From Sphingomonas sp. CCH10-B3 (GTDB taxonomy: Bacteria; Pseudomonadota; Alphaproteobacteria; Sphingomonadales; Sphingomonadaceae): a stretch of 64,000 nucleotides of DNA. Shown here one piece after another: positions 8,705 to 17,749 of the stretch (position 1 is its first letter; the number at the start of each line of letters is the position of its first letter). The DNA lies in assembly GCF_001556185.1 (NCBI RefSeq), contig NZ_LSIJ01000014.1:1-64000 (forward strand). The letters run 5' to 3'. Position numbers and translations under genes: made by a program. The notes below the pieces were generated by a model. It had not been told where the DNA came from. It searched no databases and worked only from the letters and a program-made list of their open reading frames with translations.

Positions 8705-9754
8705 ATGATCGATCCCCTGAAATACATCGACCAGCTCCGTGCGAAATCAAAGGGGGACCCGCTGGCGTTGCTGCGCATCGCGGAGATGATGCTGGAGGCG
8801 CAGCGCTTCGATGAAATGATCGACTTGTGCGAGGAGATCATCGCCGGCGCCGATGCCAATGTCGCGGCGCGGGCACGCAGCCTGATGCTGCGCCAGATCC
8901 CCGGCTGGCATTTTTCGATCCTGAGCGACCTGCCGCGCAATCGCGCCTATGCCGATGCCATTGCCCGCGCGCTCGCCGCACGGCCGGGGGCGCGGGTGCT
9001 CGAGATCGGGACGGGCAGCGGCATCCTGGCGATGCACGCCGTGCGGGCAGGCGCCGCGCATGTGGTGACGTGCGAAGCCAACCGGCTCGTCGCGCAGGCC
9101 GCGCGGGGCGTGCTGGTCGCCAATGGCATGAACCGGCAGATCACGCTGTTCAATCGCCATTCGACCCGGCTGACCGAAGCCGATATCGGCGGCCGCGCCG
9201 ACATTCTCATTTCCGAAATCATAGCCGACAATGTGTTGAGCGAAGGTGTGCTGCCCTCGCATGAACATGCCCTGCGCGCGCTATGTGTGCCCGATCCCGT
9301 CGTCATTCCCGCACGGGCAACCGTCTGCGTGGCGCTCGCGACCGATCACAGTCCCTTGCGCGCTGCGCTCGACCATCTCGACGGCTTCGATCTCGCGCCG
9401 TTCAATCGGTTGAGACCACCGGTGATCAGCATCAAGGCCGACGACCCGGATGTGCAGTTGCGCAGCGAGCCGATCGACCTGTTCGCCTTCGATCTCGCCA
9501 TGCCATCGCGGCAACCACCCGAGCGCGGGACGCGAATGATGCAATCGGGCGGCGGGCGCATCGATGGCGTCGTGCAATGGCTGCGGCTCGACCTCGCCCC
9601 GGGGATCAGCTACGAAAATCCGCCCAATGGGGCGTGGTCGAACTGGGGGCTGCGCTTTCACCGCTTCGACGATCCCGTCGAGACGCAGGCCGGCGATCTC
9701 ATCACCATCGACGCGGCTCACGACCGCAGCCGGATCAGCATCACCCGCGCCTGA
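8705..9754 (+). CDS. PRMT7-like SAM-dependent methyltransferase
   Basis: 349 residues. The start at 8705 (MIDPLKYIDQLRAK) avoids a long overlap with the antisense peptidase; a TTG lies one codon upstream. Residues about 1-60 look like a short helical repeat. Then comes a class I SAM-binding fold: motif I VLEIGTGSGILAMHAVRAGA, acidic post-motif VTCEAN, and the loop ISEIIADNVLSEGVLPS with the two glutamates that grip arginine in the protein arginine methyltransferase family, in a spacing (EG-x-LP) typical of PRMT7. The C-terminal half is beta-rich as in PRMTs. Methylation of a protein arginine is the inferred reaction; substrate unknown. Confidence 0.72.
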   Translation: MIDPLKYIDQLRAKSKGDPLALLRIAEMMLEAQRFDEMIDLCEEIIAGADANVAARARSLMLRQIPGWHFSILSDLPRNRAYADAIARALAARPGARVLEIGTGSGILAMHAVRAGAAHVVTCEANRLVAQAARGVLVANGMNRQITLFNRHSTRLTEADIGGRADILISEIIADNVLSEGVLPSHEHALRALCVPDPVVIPARATVCVALATDHSPLRAALDHLDGFDLAPFNRLRPPVISIKADDPDVQLRSEPIDLFAFDLAMPSRQPPERGTRMMQSGGGRIDGVVQWLRLDLAPGISYENPPNGAWSNWGLRFHRFDDPVETQAGDLITIDAAHDRSRISITRA

Positions 9755-9843
9755 CCCCGCCGCGCCGCGTTGCCAAGCGGCAGGGGCGCGGCTATGTCCG
9801 CGACCGAAATTCCCCAAGACGCAAGCGACGGAGATCGTCGGCC

Positions 9844-11523
9844 ATGGCCGTTCAATATACCTATGTGATGAAGGGCTTGACCAAGACCTTTCCGGGCGCC
9901 GCCAAGCCGGTGCTCAACAACATCCATCTGCAATTCCTGCCGAGCGCCAAGATCGCGATTATCGGCCCCAACGGTTCGGGCAAATCGACGCTCATGAAGA
10001 TCATGGGCGGCATCGACAAGGATTTCACTGGCGAAGCCTGGCCAGCCGAGGGAGTCAAGGTCGGCTATCTGCCGCAGGAACCGCAGCTCGACCCGAGCAA
10101 GGACGTGATCGGCAACGTCCGCGACGGCGCCGGGCCGATTGCGGCGATGGTCGAGCGTTTCAACGCCATCTCCGCTGAAATGGGCGACCCGCAGGACGAC
10201 ACCGATTTCGACGCGCTGATGGAGGAAATGGGCGACCTTCAGGCCAAGATCGACGCGGCCGACGGTTGGAGCCTCGACAGCCAGCTCGAACAGGCGATGG
10301 AAGCACTGCGCTGCCCGCCGGGCGATGCCTCGGTCGACAATCTGTCGGGCGGCGAAAGACGTCGCGTGGCTCTGTGCAAACTGCTGCTCGAAAAGCCCGA
10401 CATCCTGCTGCTCGACGAACCGACCAACCACCTCGATGCCGAAAGCGTCGCCTGGCTCGAAAACTACCTGAAGGAATATGCCGGCAACGTCATTCTCGTC
10501 ACCCACGACCGCTATTTCCTCGACAATGTCGTCAACTGGGTGCTCGAGCTCGATCGCGGGCGCTATTACACCTACGAGAGCAACTATTCGGGCTATCTCG
10601 AAAAGAAGGCCAAGCGGCTGGAGCAGGAAGAGCGCGAGGAAGCTGGTCGGCAGAAGGCGATCCAGGACGAGCTCGCCTGGATCCGGCAGACGCCCAAGGC
10701 GCGCCAGACCAAGTCGAAGGCGCGTATCAAGGCGTTCGACGAACTGGTGGCGGCGCAGGAAAACCGCAGCGTCGGCAAGGCCCAGATCCTCATCCAGATC
10801 CCCGAGCGGCTGGGCGGCAAGGTGATCGAGGCGCAGGGCCTGACCAAGGCCTATGGCGACAAGCTGCTGTTCGAAAATCTGAACTTCACGCTGCCGCCGG
10901 GCGGCATCGTCGGCGTTATCGGGCCAAACGGCGCGGGCAAATCGACGCTGTTCAAGCTCATCACCGGGCAGGAACAGCCCGATTCCGGCACGATCGAAAT
11001 CGGCCAGACCGTGAAGCTCGGCTATGTCGACCAGAGCCGCGATGATCTCGATCCCAACAAGAATGTCTGGGAAGAGATTTCGGACGGGCTCGACGTGTTC
11101 CGCTTCGGCAAGCAGGAACTCGGCACGCGCGCCTATGTCGGCGCGTTCAACTTCAAGGGGCAGGACCAGCAGAAGAAAGTCGGCCAGCTTTCAGGCGGCG
11201 AACGCAACCGCGTCCACATGGCGAAGATGCTGAAGGAGGGCGGCAACGTGCTGCTGCTCGACGAACCGACCAACGACCTCGACGTCGAAACGCTGCGTGC
11301 GCTGGAAGAGGCTTTGGAGAGCTTCGCCGGCTGCGCGGTGGTGATCAGCCACGACCGCTTCTTTCTCGATCGGTTGGCGACGCATATCCTTGCGTTCGAA
11401 GGGAACAGCCACGTTGAGTGGTTCGAGGGGAACTTCGAGTCGTATGAAGAGGACAAGCGGCGCAGGCTGGGCGATGCGGCGGATCGGCCTACGCGGCTGG
11501 CGTATAAGAAGCTGACGCGTTAG
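9844..11523 (+). CDS. ettA: ABC-F ATPase, energy-dependent translational throttle EttA
   Basis: 559 residues, close to the 555 of E. coli EttA. Two ABC domains in one chain: Walker A GPNGSGKST and GPNGAGKST, signatures LSGGERRR and LSGGERNR, Walker B DILLLDEPTNHLD and NVLLLDEPTNDLD; no membrane segments. The arm and P-site linker (about residues 240-300, rich in Lys, Arg and Glu) lie between the domains. The protein binds the ribosomal E site and gates entry into elongation according to ADP/ATP. Start chosen at MAVQYTYVMKGLTKTFPG. Its 3' end overlaps the convergent DUF2235 gene by 35 bases. Confidence 0.92.
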   Translation: MAVQYTYVMKGLTKTFPGAAKPVLNNIHLQFLPSAKIAIIGPNGSGKSTLMKIMGGIDKDFTGEAWPAEGVKVGYLPQEPQLDPSKDVIGNVRDGAGPIAAMVERFNAISAEMGDPQDDTDFDALMEEMGDLQAKIDAADGWSLDSQLEQAMEALRCPPGDASVDNLSGGERRRVALCKLLLEKPDILLLDEPTNHLDAESVAWLENYLKEYAGNVILVTHDRYFLDNVVNWVLELDRGRYYTYESNYSGYLEKKAKRLEQEEREEAGRQKAIQDELAWIRQTPKARQTKSKARIKAFDELVAAQENRSVGKAQILIQIPERLGGKVIEAQGLTKAYGDKLLFENLNFTLPPGGIVGVIGPNGAGKSTLFKLITGQEQPDSGTIEIGQTVKLGYVDQSRDDLDPNKNVWEEISDGLDVFRFGKQELGTRAYVGAFNFKGQDQQKKVGQLSGGERNRVHMAKMLKEGGNVLLLDEPTNDLDVETLRALEEALESFAGCAVVISHDRFFLDRLATHILAFEGNSHVEWFEGNFESYEEDKRRRLGDAADRPTRLAYKKLTR

Positions 11524-12661
11524 ATGCTTTTTTTCGTCGTCTTACTGAAAAGATCCTATCTGTTACCTCTAACAGATCATCAGCGGATTCGAGCTTGCTC
11601 CACTCGTATTTATCGAAAACGTCTCTCTTCCAAAATCGCCAGTTGTCGTGCCCTTTGTACCTGACGGCACGACCGTGAAGTCGAGCGCAGATCGGGTGGT
11701 AGAAATGATGGGCCGACTTGGCCCGGGCGCCGCCGATTTTTTGAAAGGTACGCGCAGCCTGTGACCCACGCATCATCTTCAGTAGTTCACTGGAGACTTG
11801 TGAGATGACGAGCCCGCTTCCACCAATTTGCTGCCTTGCCATGGCATATTGGTCCGACAATTCTTCTTGGAAAATCCGCAGCGACGTATATGTCTCGATG
11901 TAATGGACCATGGTCGTCAGCGCTGTGACGCCCCAAATTCTAGCGCCCGAACCGCCAACGTCGCCATGGGTGCCCGGCATCCAGATTTGCCGTAGCACTT
12001 GCTGATCCGTTGTTTTTGCATCCCAAAAGACCGGAGCAAACAAAGAACGGTCTTCGTCGATCGCAAGTAGATGTATCGCCACTTTACAACTACGTGGCAA
12101 AGTGTGGTTCTTAAACTTTATGGGATTGAACACGCCAATTTCGGGAATGCCGCCCATGACCGAGTCAAAAAGGCCCACAAATTCAATGTCGACTGATTTT
12201 ATTCTGATGTCCTCAGCGATGTCTTGGTCGCCGAGGCCCTGTTCCCACGCATCGATGATAGCGGGTAACTCATGCATTTGCTGAGGCAGTAACAGCCCAA
12301 ATTCAGAAATCAGTCCGGCCAGCGCTCGAGCCGCCATAGCGCCCCTCGAATAGCCAAAAAGGTAAATTTTATCAGCGCGACTCTCAAAATCAAAGTTGCT
12401 GCAAATGTTGATGTACTGCTCGATGATCTGAGACTTGATCGTATTGCCAGTCATTGCATCGAAGGCCGATGCCTCGTCGGGCAGTGAGGCAATCCCAGAA
12501 GAGTAGAACACGATTTGCGCAGCAGCCTCCGAACTTCCCGGCTCTGAATCGGACTGATCGATCAGGCAGTTGATCTGGAAGACATTGGAAAAAGGTGCTC
12601 TCGTGCCTCCCGTTGCAGCAGACACAGAAGTTCCATCAATCAGGCTAATCAGATGTTTCAT
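11489..12661 (-). CDS. DUF2235-type alpha/beta hydrolase (Tle1-like phospholipase fold), probably acquired
   Basis: 390 residues. DUF2235 features: N-terminal MKHLISLIDGTSVS, nucleophile elbow GYSRGA with Ser105, an Asp in FVGLFDSVMG, and the C-terminal block PGTHGDVGGSG carrying the catalytic His. Relatives include type VI-secreted phospholipase effectors and standalone hydrolases; no secretion or immunity gene is adjacent, so an effector role is not supported here. Base composition is clearly more AT-rich than in neighbouring genes, and the gene is flanked by core genes, which suggests acquisition. The last 35 bases are antisense to the end of ettA. Confidence 0.78.
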   Translation of the reverse strand: MKHLISLIDGTSVSAATGGTRAPFSNVFQINCLIDQSDSEPGSSEAAAQIVFYSSGIASLPDEASAFDAMTGNTIKSQIIEQYINICSNFDFESRADKIYLFGYSRGAMAARALAGLISEFGLLLPQQMHELPAIIDAWEQGLGDQDIAEDIRIKSVDIEFVGLFDSVMGGIPEIGVFNPIKFKNHTLPRSCKVAIHLLAIDEDRSLFAPVFWDAKTTDQQVLRQIWMPGTHGDVGGSGARIWGVTALTTMVHYIETYTSLRIFQEELSDQYAMARQQIGGSGLVISQVSSELLKMMRGSQAARTFQKIGGARAKSAHHFYHPICARLHGRAVRYKGHDNWRFWKRDVFDKYEWSKLESADDLLEVTDRIFSVRRRKKASNASASYTPAA

Positions 12662-12743
12662 CCGCTCCCCTCTCGTTCAACAAGGGGTAAACAGTCGGAT
12701 CAGAAAAATGCAAGGTCTATCGGTTGCGACCCATGAGGCCTCA

Positions 12744-12759
12744 AATCGTTGAAACGATT
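12744..12759. promoter_or_regulatory. Inverted repeat upstream of the DUF2235 gene
   Basis: AATCGTT-GA-AACGATT is a perfect 7-bp inverted repeat 83 bases before the DUF2235 start, within an AT-richer 160-base gap. It has the shape of a dimeric repressor operator, but no cognate regulator is nearby and it could be chance. Confidence 0.3.
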
Positions 12760-12822
12760 AAATCCTGCAACATCCGCCGGTCTGATCTGGCACCTGTCCT
12801 GGGCAACGGCTTCTGTCGCTGC

Positions 12823-13092
12823 TCACGCCGTAAACCGCTTGGTAAATCCCTTCGGCTGGCGTTCGTCGGCGGCGTGCGCTTCGACATGGTCGACGCGCGC
12901 GCGGGGCGGGCCCTGGCGGGCGGCGTCGATCAGCGCGTCGGTGGCGTCGTCATCGCCCGCGACGAGAATTTCGACGCGACCGTCGTTCAGATTGCGGACC
13001 CAGCCCGACAGCCGTAATTCCCCGGCCCGGCGCACGATCCAGTCGCGATAGCCGACATGCTGCACCTTGCCGCTCACAAATACCCGGCGCAT
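12823..13092 (-). CDS. acyP: Acylphosphatase
   Basis: 89 residues, the usual family length. The phosphate cradle VSGKVQHVGYRDW with the catalytic Arg and the GWVRNLNDGRVEI block with the catalytic Asn are both present. It hydrolyses carboxyl-phosphate bonds of acyl phosphates in the cytoplasm. The C-terminus (ERQPKGFTKRFTA) also fits. It is a lone gene between the DUF2235 gene and greB, all on the minus strand. Confidence 0.9.
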   Translation of the reverse strand: MRRVFVSGKVQHVGYRDWIVRRAGELRLSGWVRNLNDGRVEILVAGDDDATDALIDAARQGPPRARVDHVEAHAADERQPKGFTKRFTA

Positions 13093-13222
13093 CGCCGTTC
13101 ACCCCACGCTACCCGACCGGCGCACAATGCCGGTCGCTCAACAGCTTAGCATCGCGCGCGTGGATCGGCGGCCCGGTCGCGCGCAGCCCGCCGCAGCACT
13201 GACTCGCTTGGGCGCAAGCGGA

Positions 13223-13702
13223 TCAATCCGGATAGGTTATTGCGAGCACTTCATAATCGCATACCCCACCGGGCAGAGTAACGCGCCGCGTGTCGCCGAC
13301 CGACGCGCCGCGCAGCGCCCGGGCGATCGGTGCGCTCCAGCCGACCTTGCCGACGCCCGCATCGGCTTCGTCATCGCCGAGCAAGGTCAGCACGCGCTGA
13401 TTGTCGTCGGCGTCGGCAATCGTCACCGTCGCCCCGAACCAGATGCGCCCCTTGTCGGGTGCCTGCGCCGGATCGATCACCTTGGCCGCTTTCATGCGCC
13501 GTGCCAGCCACCCCAAGCGCCGGTCGATTTCGCGCAGCCGTTTGCGACCATAGATATAGTCGCCATTTTCCGACCGGTCGCCATTGCCCGCCGCCCAGGA
13601 CACGACATCGACAATGCGCGGCCGTTCTTCGCCAAGCAGCTGGTCATATTCGGCGCGCAGGACGGCATAGCCTGCTGGGCTGATGTAGTTTGGCTGGTCC
13701 AT
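13223..13702 (-). CDS. greB: Transcription elongation factor GreB
   Basis: 159 residues. An N-terminal coiled coil with the GreB-type tip GDRSENGDYIYGRKRLREIDRR (the acidic Asp and Glu reach the RNA polymerase active site and stimulate cleavage of backtracked RNA), followed by a C-terminal FKBP-like domain with the conserved GWSAPIARALRGASVGD segment. The YIYG and REIDRR signature favours GreB over GreA. It lies 13 bases downstream of the lytic transglycosylase gene, likely in the same transcript. Confidence 0.88.
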   Translation of the reverse strand: MDQPNYISPAGYAVLRAEYDQLLGEERPRIVDVVSWAAGNGDRSENGDYIYGRKRLREIDRRLGWLARRMKAAKVIDPAQAPDKGRIWFGATVTIADADDNQRVLTLLGDDEADAGVGKVGWSAPIARALRGASVGDTRRVTLPGGVCDYEVLAITYPD

Positions 13703-13715
13703 GGTGCGGGCGAGA

Positions 13716-15695
13716 TTAGCCCGGCTTGCGGCCCAGATACCAGCTCAGCCGCGCCTGCCCCTGCGACCGGCTCCGCTCGGGGTGGAGGAGGTCGTAAACC
13801 ACCGCATTTTCGAGCACGCGCTGGACATAGCCGCGCGTCTCGCTGAATGGGATCGCTTCGATCCAGTCGATCATGTCGATCTGGCCTTGGCGCGGATCGC
13901 CGTTCGCCGCGAGCCATTTGTTCACATTGCCGCCGCCGGCATTGTACGCGGCGATTGCCAGCGGATAGCTGCCGTAAAGATTGAACAGCTTCTGGAAATA
14001 GCTCGACCCGAGCTGGATGTTGTAATCGGTATCGGCGGTCAGCGCGCTGCTGTCATAGGCGAGACCGAGCCCCGACGCGGTCTGGCGGGCGGTGCCGGGC
14101 ATCAACTGCATCAGCCCGCGGGCGCCTGCGCGGCTGACGGCGGCGCGGTCGAACTGGCTTTCCTGCCGCGCGATCGCGTGGATCATCGTCCAGGTATCGG
14201 CGGCGCCCTCGGGCACCTTGACGCTGGGATAGCCGGTCGCGGCATAATCCGACAGGCCGTTGAGCAGCGCGCTCTTGCCCACCATCACGCCGAGATCGGG
14301 ACGGCCGAGCGAGCGCGACAATTCGGTCGCAAGGACATGGTCGCTGTCCGACTTGGCGTCGAGTGCGATCTGGCGGACGAAAGCGGTCTGATCCTGATGT
14401 GCGCCGATCGTGCCCAGATAGCGTGCCGCGCGCACCGTCTCGCGATTGTAGAATGCGTCGCGCACCGCCTTGTCGACGGGGTGTGGCGCGACATCGGGGG
14501 GTGGCGTGAGGGCACGACCGAGCTTTTCGCTGGCGAGCTGGCCATAGAATTGGTCGCGGTAGCGCGCGGCCCGCTCGAACAGCGCATTGGCGCGGGCGGT
14601 CTGGTTGGCCGCGAGGGCGGCACGGCCGGCCCAGTAGAGACCCTTCGACCGCACGGTCGGCGACGCCGAACCGCCGGCATAGCGCTCGAACAGTCCTGCC
14701 GCATCGCCGGGCTTGCCAAGCGTCTTGAGCGCCGTCTGCCCGGCCAGCCACATCAGATCAGTATAGGCGTCGCGCTCGGCATAGCTGCGCGTGCTGACAT
14801 CGGTGCCGGCGGGATAGGCGTCGTCGACCTGGCGCGCGATGTCGAACGCGGTCTGATATTGCGCATCGGCGGCTGCGCCGCGCGCATTGGTGAGCATCAG
14901 CTCAAACCAGTTGGCGGGATCGCGCACCGGTGCGGCAAAGCTGTGCGGGCGTGCCAGCAGCGCGCGGGCTTCATTCCAGCGATTGCTGGCGCGCAACCAG
15001 ACGGCGCGGTCGGCAATCAGTCCCGGGTCGCCCGCGAACTGGCCCTCGACCAAGGCGAGCTTGTCGGCGGCGTCGGTCGCGCGCGTGCGCAGCGCGAGCC
15101 GCGCTTCGAACAGCGGGCGCTTGTCGGCGCTGGTCAGCGGCAATTGGCGCTGCGCCGAGGTGGTCGCGCCGGCCCACAGCAACGCATCCATCCGCGCGTC
15201 ATGATCGGCAGCAGTCAGCGCGCTCGCAAAGCTGGTCAGCACCACGGCTTCATCGGCGGGGGACAGCGTACCCTGCAACCACGCCGCGCGTGCTGCTGCA
15301 TTGGCTTCAACAGGCTGGCCGGTCGACGCAAGCGCCTGAGCAAAGCGCACGCCGCCGGCCCCCGTCAGCGGCGGGAATTTGCGGAAATAGCTGACCGCCA
15401 CGCCGGGCGACCAGCTTGCGGTATCGAGTGCGCGCTCGGCCGCTTTGCGGCGCGCCGCTTCTCCCGGCCAACCGGGATGCGCGAGCAGGAACTCGGCGTA
15501 GGTGTCGAAGCTGTAGCTGTCGGACTGCTGCACTTGCTTCCACTGGGTGATCGCGCTGGCGATGGCATCCGATGTCGGCATTTGCTGAAGCTGCTGACGA
15601 TAGGCGTCGAGCTGGTCCTGGCTGATCGCACCCGCGCCGACGAGCCCACCGGCAGCGGCGAGCAGCAGCATCGATTTATAGGCCCCGGCGATCAT
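13716..15695 (-). CDS. slt: Soluble lytic murein transglycosylase (Slt-type)
   Basis: 659 residues. N-terminal signal or membrane segment (MIAGAYKSMLLLAAAGGLVG), a long alpha-helical superhelix (about 30-490), and a C-terminal goose-lysozyme-like domain with IARQESQFDRAAVSRAGARG, where Glu512 is the catalytic acid, then LMQLMPGTA and AYNAGGGNVNKW. It cleaves the MurNAc-GlcNAc bond with formation of 1,6-anhydro-MurNAc in the periplasm. It is divergent from dapA (101-base shared upstream region), an arrangement common in Sphingomonadales. Confidence 0.9.
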   Translation of the reverse strand: MIAGAYKSMLLLAAAGGLVGAGAISQDQLDAYRQQLQQMPTSDAIASAITQWKQVQQSDSYSFDTYAEFLLAHPGWPGEAARRKAAERALDTASWSPGVAVSYFRKFPPLTGAGGVRFAQALASTGQPVEANAAARAAWLQGTLSPADEAVVLTSFASALTAADHDARMDALLWAGATTSAQRQLPLTSADKRPLFEARLALRTRATDAADKLALVEGQFAGDPGLIADRAVWLRASNRWNEARALLARPHSFAAPVRDPANWFELMLTNARGAAADAQYQTAFDIARQVDDAYPAGTDVSTRSYAERDAYTDLMWLAGQTALKTLGKPGDAAGLFERYAGGSASPTVRSKGLYWAGRAALAANQTARANALFERAARYRDQFYGQLASEKLGRALTPPPDVAPHPVDKAVRDAFYNRETVRAARYLGTIGAHQDQTAFVRQIALDAKSDSDHVLATELSRSLGRPDLGVMVGKSALLNGLSDYAATGYPSVKVPEGAADTWTMIHAIARQESQFDRAAVSRAGARGLMQLMPGTARQTASGLGLAYDSSALTADTDYNIQLGSSYFQKLFNLYGSYPLAIAAYNAGGGNVNKWLAANGDPRQGQIDMIDWIEAIPFSETRGYVQRVLENAVVYDLLHPERSRSQGQARLSWYLGRKPG

Positions 15696-15796
15696 GTGGA
15701 CATGATAGGGTATTCGATCCTATCTGTCGCCTCACATTTCCGTCCCACGGCTGGCCGATCGGGACAGTTTGTCGATCCTGTGGAGCGCTTTATCCC

Positions 15797-16681
15797 ATGT
15801 TTTCCGGTTCCATCCCCGCGCTCGTCACGCCCTTTGCCGCCGATGGCAGTTTCTACGAGGCCGCTTACCGCGATCTGATCGACTGGCAGATCGCCAAAGG
15901 ATCAAGCGCGCTGGTGCCCTGCGGCACTACCGGCGAGGCCGCGACGATGTCCGCCGACGAGCATTTTCATGTCGTGGGCGTCTGCGTCGATCAGGCGGCG
16001 GGGCGTGTGCCGGTGATCGCGGGCGCCGGATCGAACGACACCCGCGTCGCCATCCAGAATATCGCGGCAGCCAAGGCAGCAGGCGCCGACGCCGCGCTGA
16101 TGGTGCCGCCCTATTACAATCGCCCGTCGCAGGAAGGCATTTTCCAGCATTTCAAGGCGGTCGCTGAAAGCTGCGACTTGCCGATCATGCTCTATAACGT
16201 CCCTGGCCGCACCGTGACCGACATCGCGGTCGAGACGATGGCGCGGCTGGTGCAGGCGTTTCCGGCGAGCTTCGTCGCGGTCAAGGACGCCACCGGCAAC
16301 CTCGGCCGCGTAACGCAGCAACGGCTGGCGTGCGGGGAAGGCTTCATCCAGCTGTCGGGCAATGATGAGACGGCGCTGGCGTTCAATGCGATGGGCGGCG
16401 TGGGGACGATTTCGGTCACCGCCAATGTCGCGCCGCGCCTCTGCGCCGATTTCCAGCGCGCGTGGGCAGCAGGTGACCGCGCCGAGGCGCTGCGGCTCCA
16501 CGATCTGCTGTTCCCGCTGCATCTGGCGATGTTCACCGATGCGTCGCCGGGCCCGGTAAAATACGCGATGAGCAAGGTCCGCCCCGGCTTTCCCGCCGCG
16601 CTCCGCCTGCCGATGACCCGGCTGAGCGAAGCGAGCCAAGGTGCGGTGGACGCGGCGCTTGAGCGGGCGGGATTGGCCTAG
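15797..16681 (+). CDS. dapA: 4-hydroxy-tetrahydrodipicolinate synthase
   Basis: 294 residues, normal length. It condenses pyruvate with aspartate semialdehyde, the first committed step of lysine and meso-diaminopimelate synthesis. Visible: PCGTTGEAATMS (pyruvate-binding loop), the tyrosine in YNVPGRTV, and the Schiff-base lysine in FVAVKDATGNL. The N-terminus FSGSIPALVTPF is canonical, which fixes the start. It is separated by a 12-base gap from a convergent small secreted protein gene. Confidence 0.95.
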   Translation: MFSGSIPALVTPFAADGSFYEAAYRDLIDWQIAKGSSALVPCGTTGEAATMSADEHFHVVGVCVDQAAGRVPVIAGAGSNDTRVAIQNIAAAKAAGADAALMVPPYYNRPSQEGIFQHFKAVAESCDLPIMLYNVPGRTVTDIAVETMARLVQAFPASFVAVKDATGNLGRVTQQRLACGEGFIQLSGNDETALAFNAMGGVGTISVTANVAPRLCADFQRAWAAGDRAEALRLHDLLFPLHLAMFTDASPGPVKYAMSKVRPGFPAALRLPMTRLSEASQGAVDAALERAGLA

Positions 16682-16693
16682 CGCAAGGCCCCC

Positions 16694-17101
16694 TCAAATT
16701 TTGCGGAACTCGATGAAGACCGGCACGGACTGGAAGCTGCCCCAGCAATATTTTGCGTTCGACGGCCAAGGTTTCTTGCCATTGTAGTAAGTGTATTTCG
16801 CCGCACCCCAACCATTTCGTAGCATCAACTGGCCTTGGTGTGCATTAACCTGCTGGCCCACCCAACGCTCGAAGCCTGACACCAGCTCACCGCGGACCCG
16901 CGACGCCTTGTTGCAGCTGCGCACGCCTTTCCAACGGCCAATTACATTCGCTAGATTGGCCTCGATGCGCAAGATGCGATCCGCCGGCAGAGCACTCAGC
17001 TCTTGGCTGCTGACTCGCAAGTTTTCGCTGGCAGGAATTGTCTGCGCATCTGCATTTGACGCTGCGATAACAAGCATTGCGGCCGACATTTTCCTGATCA
17101 T
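16694..17101 (-). CDS. Small secreted protein of unknown function
   Basis: 135 residues. The start at 17101 is set by AGGAGGGG placed 7 bases upstream and by the resulting signal peptide (MIRKMSAAMLVIAASNADA, cleaved before QTIPAS). The mature part holds two cysteines (VRSCNKAS and KYCWGS) that could form a disulfide, and an aromatic C-terminal half. No family recognised. Its base composition is less GC-rich than its neighbours, hinting at recent acquisition or low expression. Confidence 0.6.
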   Translation of the reverse strand: MIRKMSAAMLVIAASNADAQTIPASENLRVSSQELSALPADRILRIEANLANVIGRWKGVRSCNKASRVRGELVSGFERWVGQQVNAHQGQLMLRNGWGAAKYTYYNGKKPWPSNAKYCWGSFQSVPVFIEFRKI

Positions 17102-17260
17102 TGCAACCCCTCCTGATTGTTGGCGAGGAGAGTTAGCGAGCGCGATCGACCGGTCAAGCTGACATTGCGGTGTTCCAACTCGGCATGTTGCATCATTTGG
17201 CATTGCAGTTGGCGGTTTGGCGAGGGGGTGTAAGCCGATAAATGGCGCGATCCCGACCGA

Positions 17261-17644
17261 TCAAGCCGCGGCTGCACGATCCCCGATCAGCCAAGCCTCC
17301 GCTTCCGCAACGCTCGCGCAGAAGCGCATGTCCGGGCGATTGACCACGCGACGCGCCTGCATGCGGATGAGGGCGCTCGCCACGACCATCGCGCATTGGC
17401 CGGCGCGGAATACCGGATTGCCGATCGCTGCCTGCAAGGCCTCGGCAACGTCAGGAGTCGACAAGTCGCAGCGCGATACGTCGATCAGCACTTTATGATC
17501 GTTGAAGCCGCACTTCAGCGTGCCGATCGCGCCCTTGCGCTCCAGATCCATCTGTTCGACGTCGGCGACCGAAAAGGTGCCGCTGAGCGTGATCCGCAGC
17601 AGCTTGCGCGCAGGGTCGGTTTCGAATGTCCAGGCAGCGGGCAT
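17261..17644 (-). CDS. STAS/SpoIIAA-like domain protein
   Basis: 127 residues in one alpha/beta domain: strands FETDPARKLLRITLSG, LIDVSRCDLS and AMVVASALIR alternate with helices as in STAS-like proteins of the SpoIIAA family seen in many alphaproteobacteria. There is no obvious phosphorylatable serine in the classical antisigma-antagonist position. Role unknown; it may bind a small hydrophobic or nucleotide ligand. It stands alone, divergent from smpB by 105 bases. Confidence 0.55.
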   Translation of the reverse strand: MPAAWTFETDPARKLLRITLSGTFSVADVEQMDLERKGAIGTLKCGFNDHKVLIDVSRCDLSTPDVAEALQAAIGNPVFRAGQCAMVVASALIRMQARRVVNRPDMRFCASVAEAEAWLIGDRAAAA

Positions 17645-17749
17645 GGCGGAATCTTAGCGCAGCGCCGGTTGCCGATTGCTTAACCATCGCGGCCGCCCGC
17701 GCGGATGTGCTTTCCTTCAGCGTTTCGCCTCCCTACATGCCTGTCCCTT

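Noticed and set aside
11489-12661. Type VI secretion effector-immunity module
   Set aside because: No immunity, Vgr, PAAR or adaptor gene is adjacent; only the hydrolase fold supports the idea.
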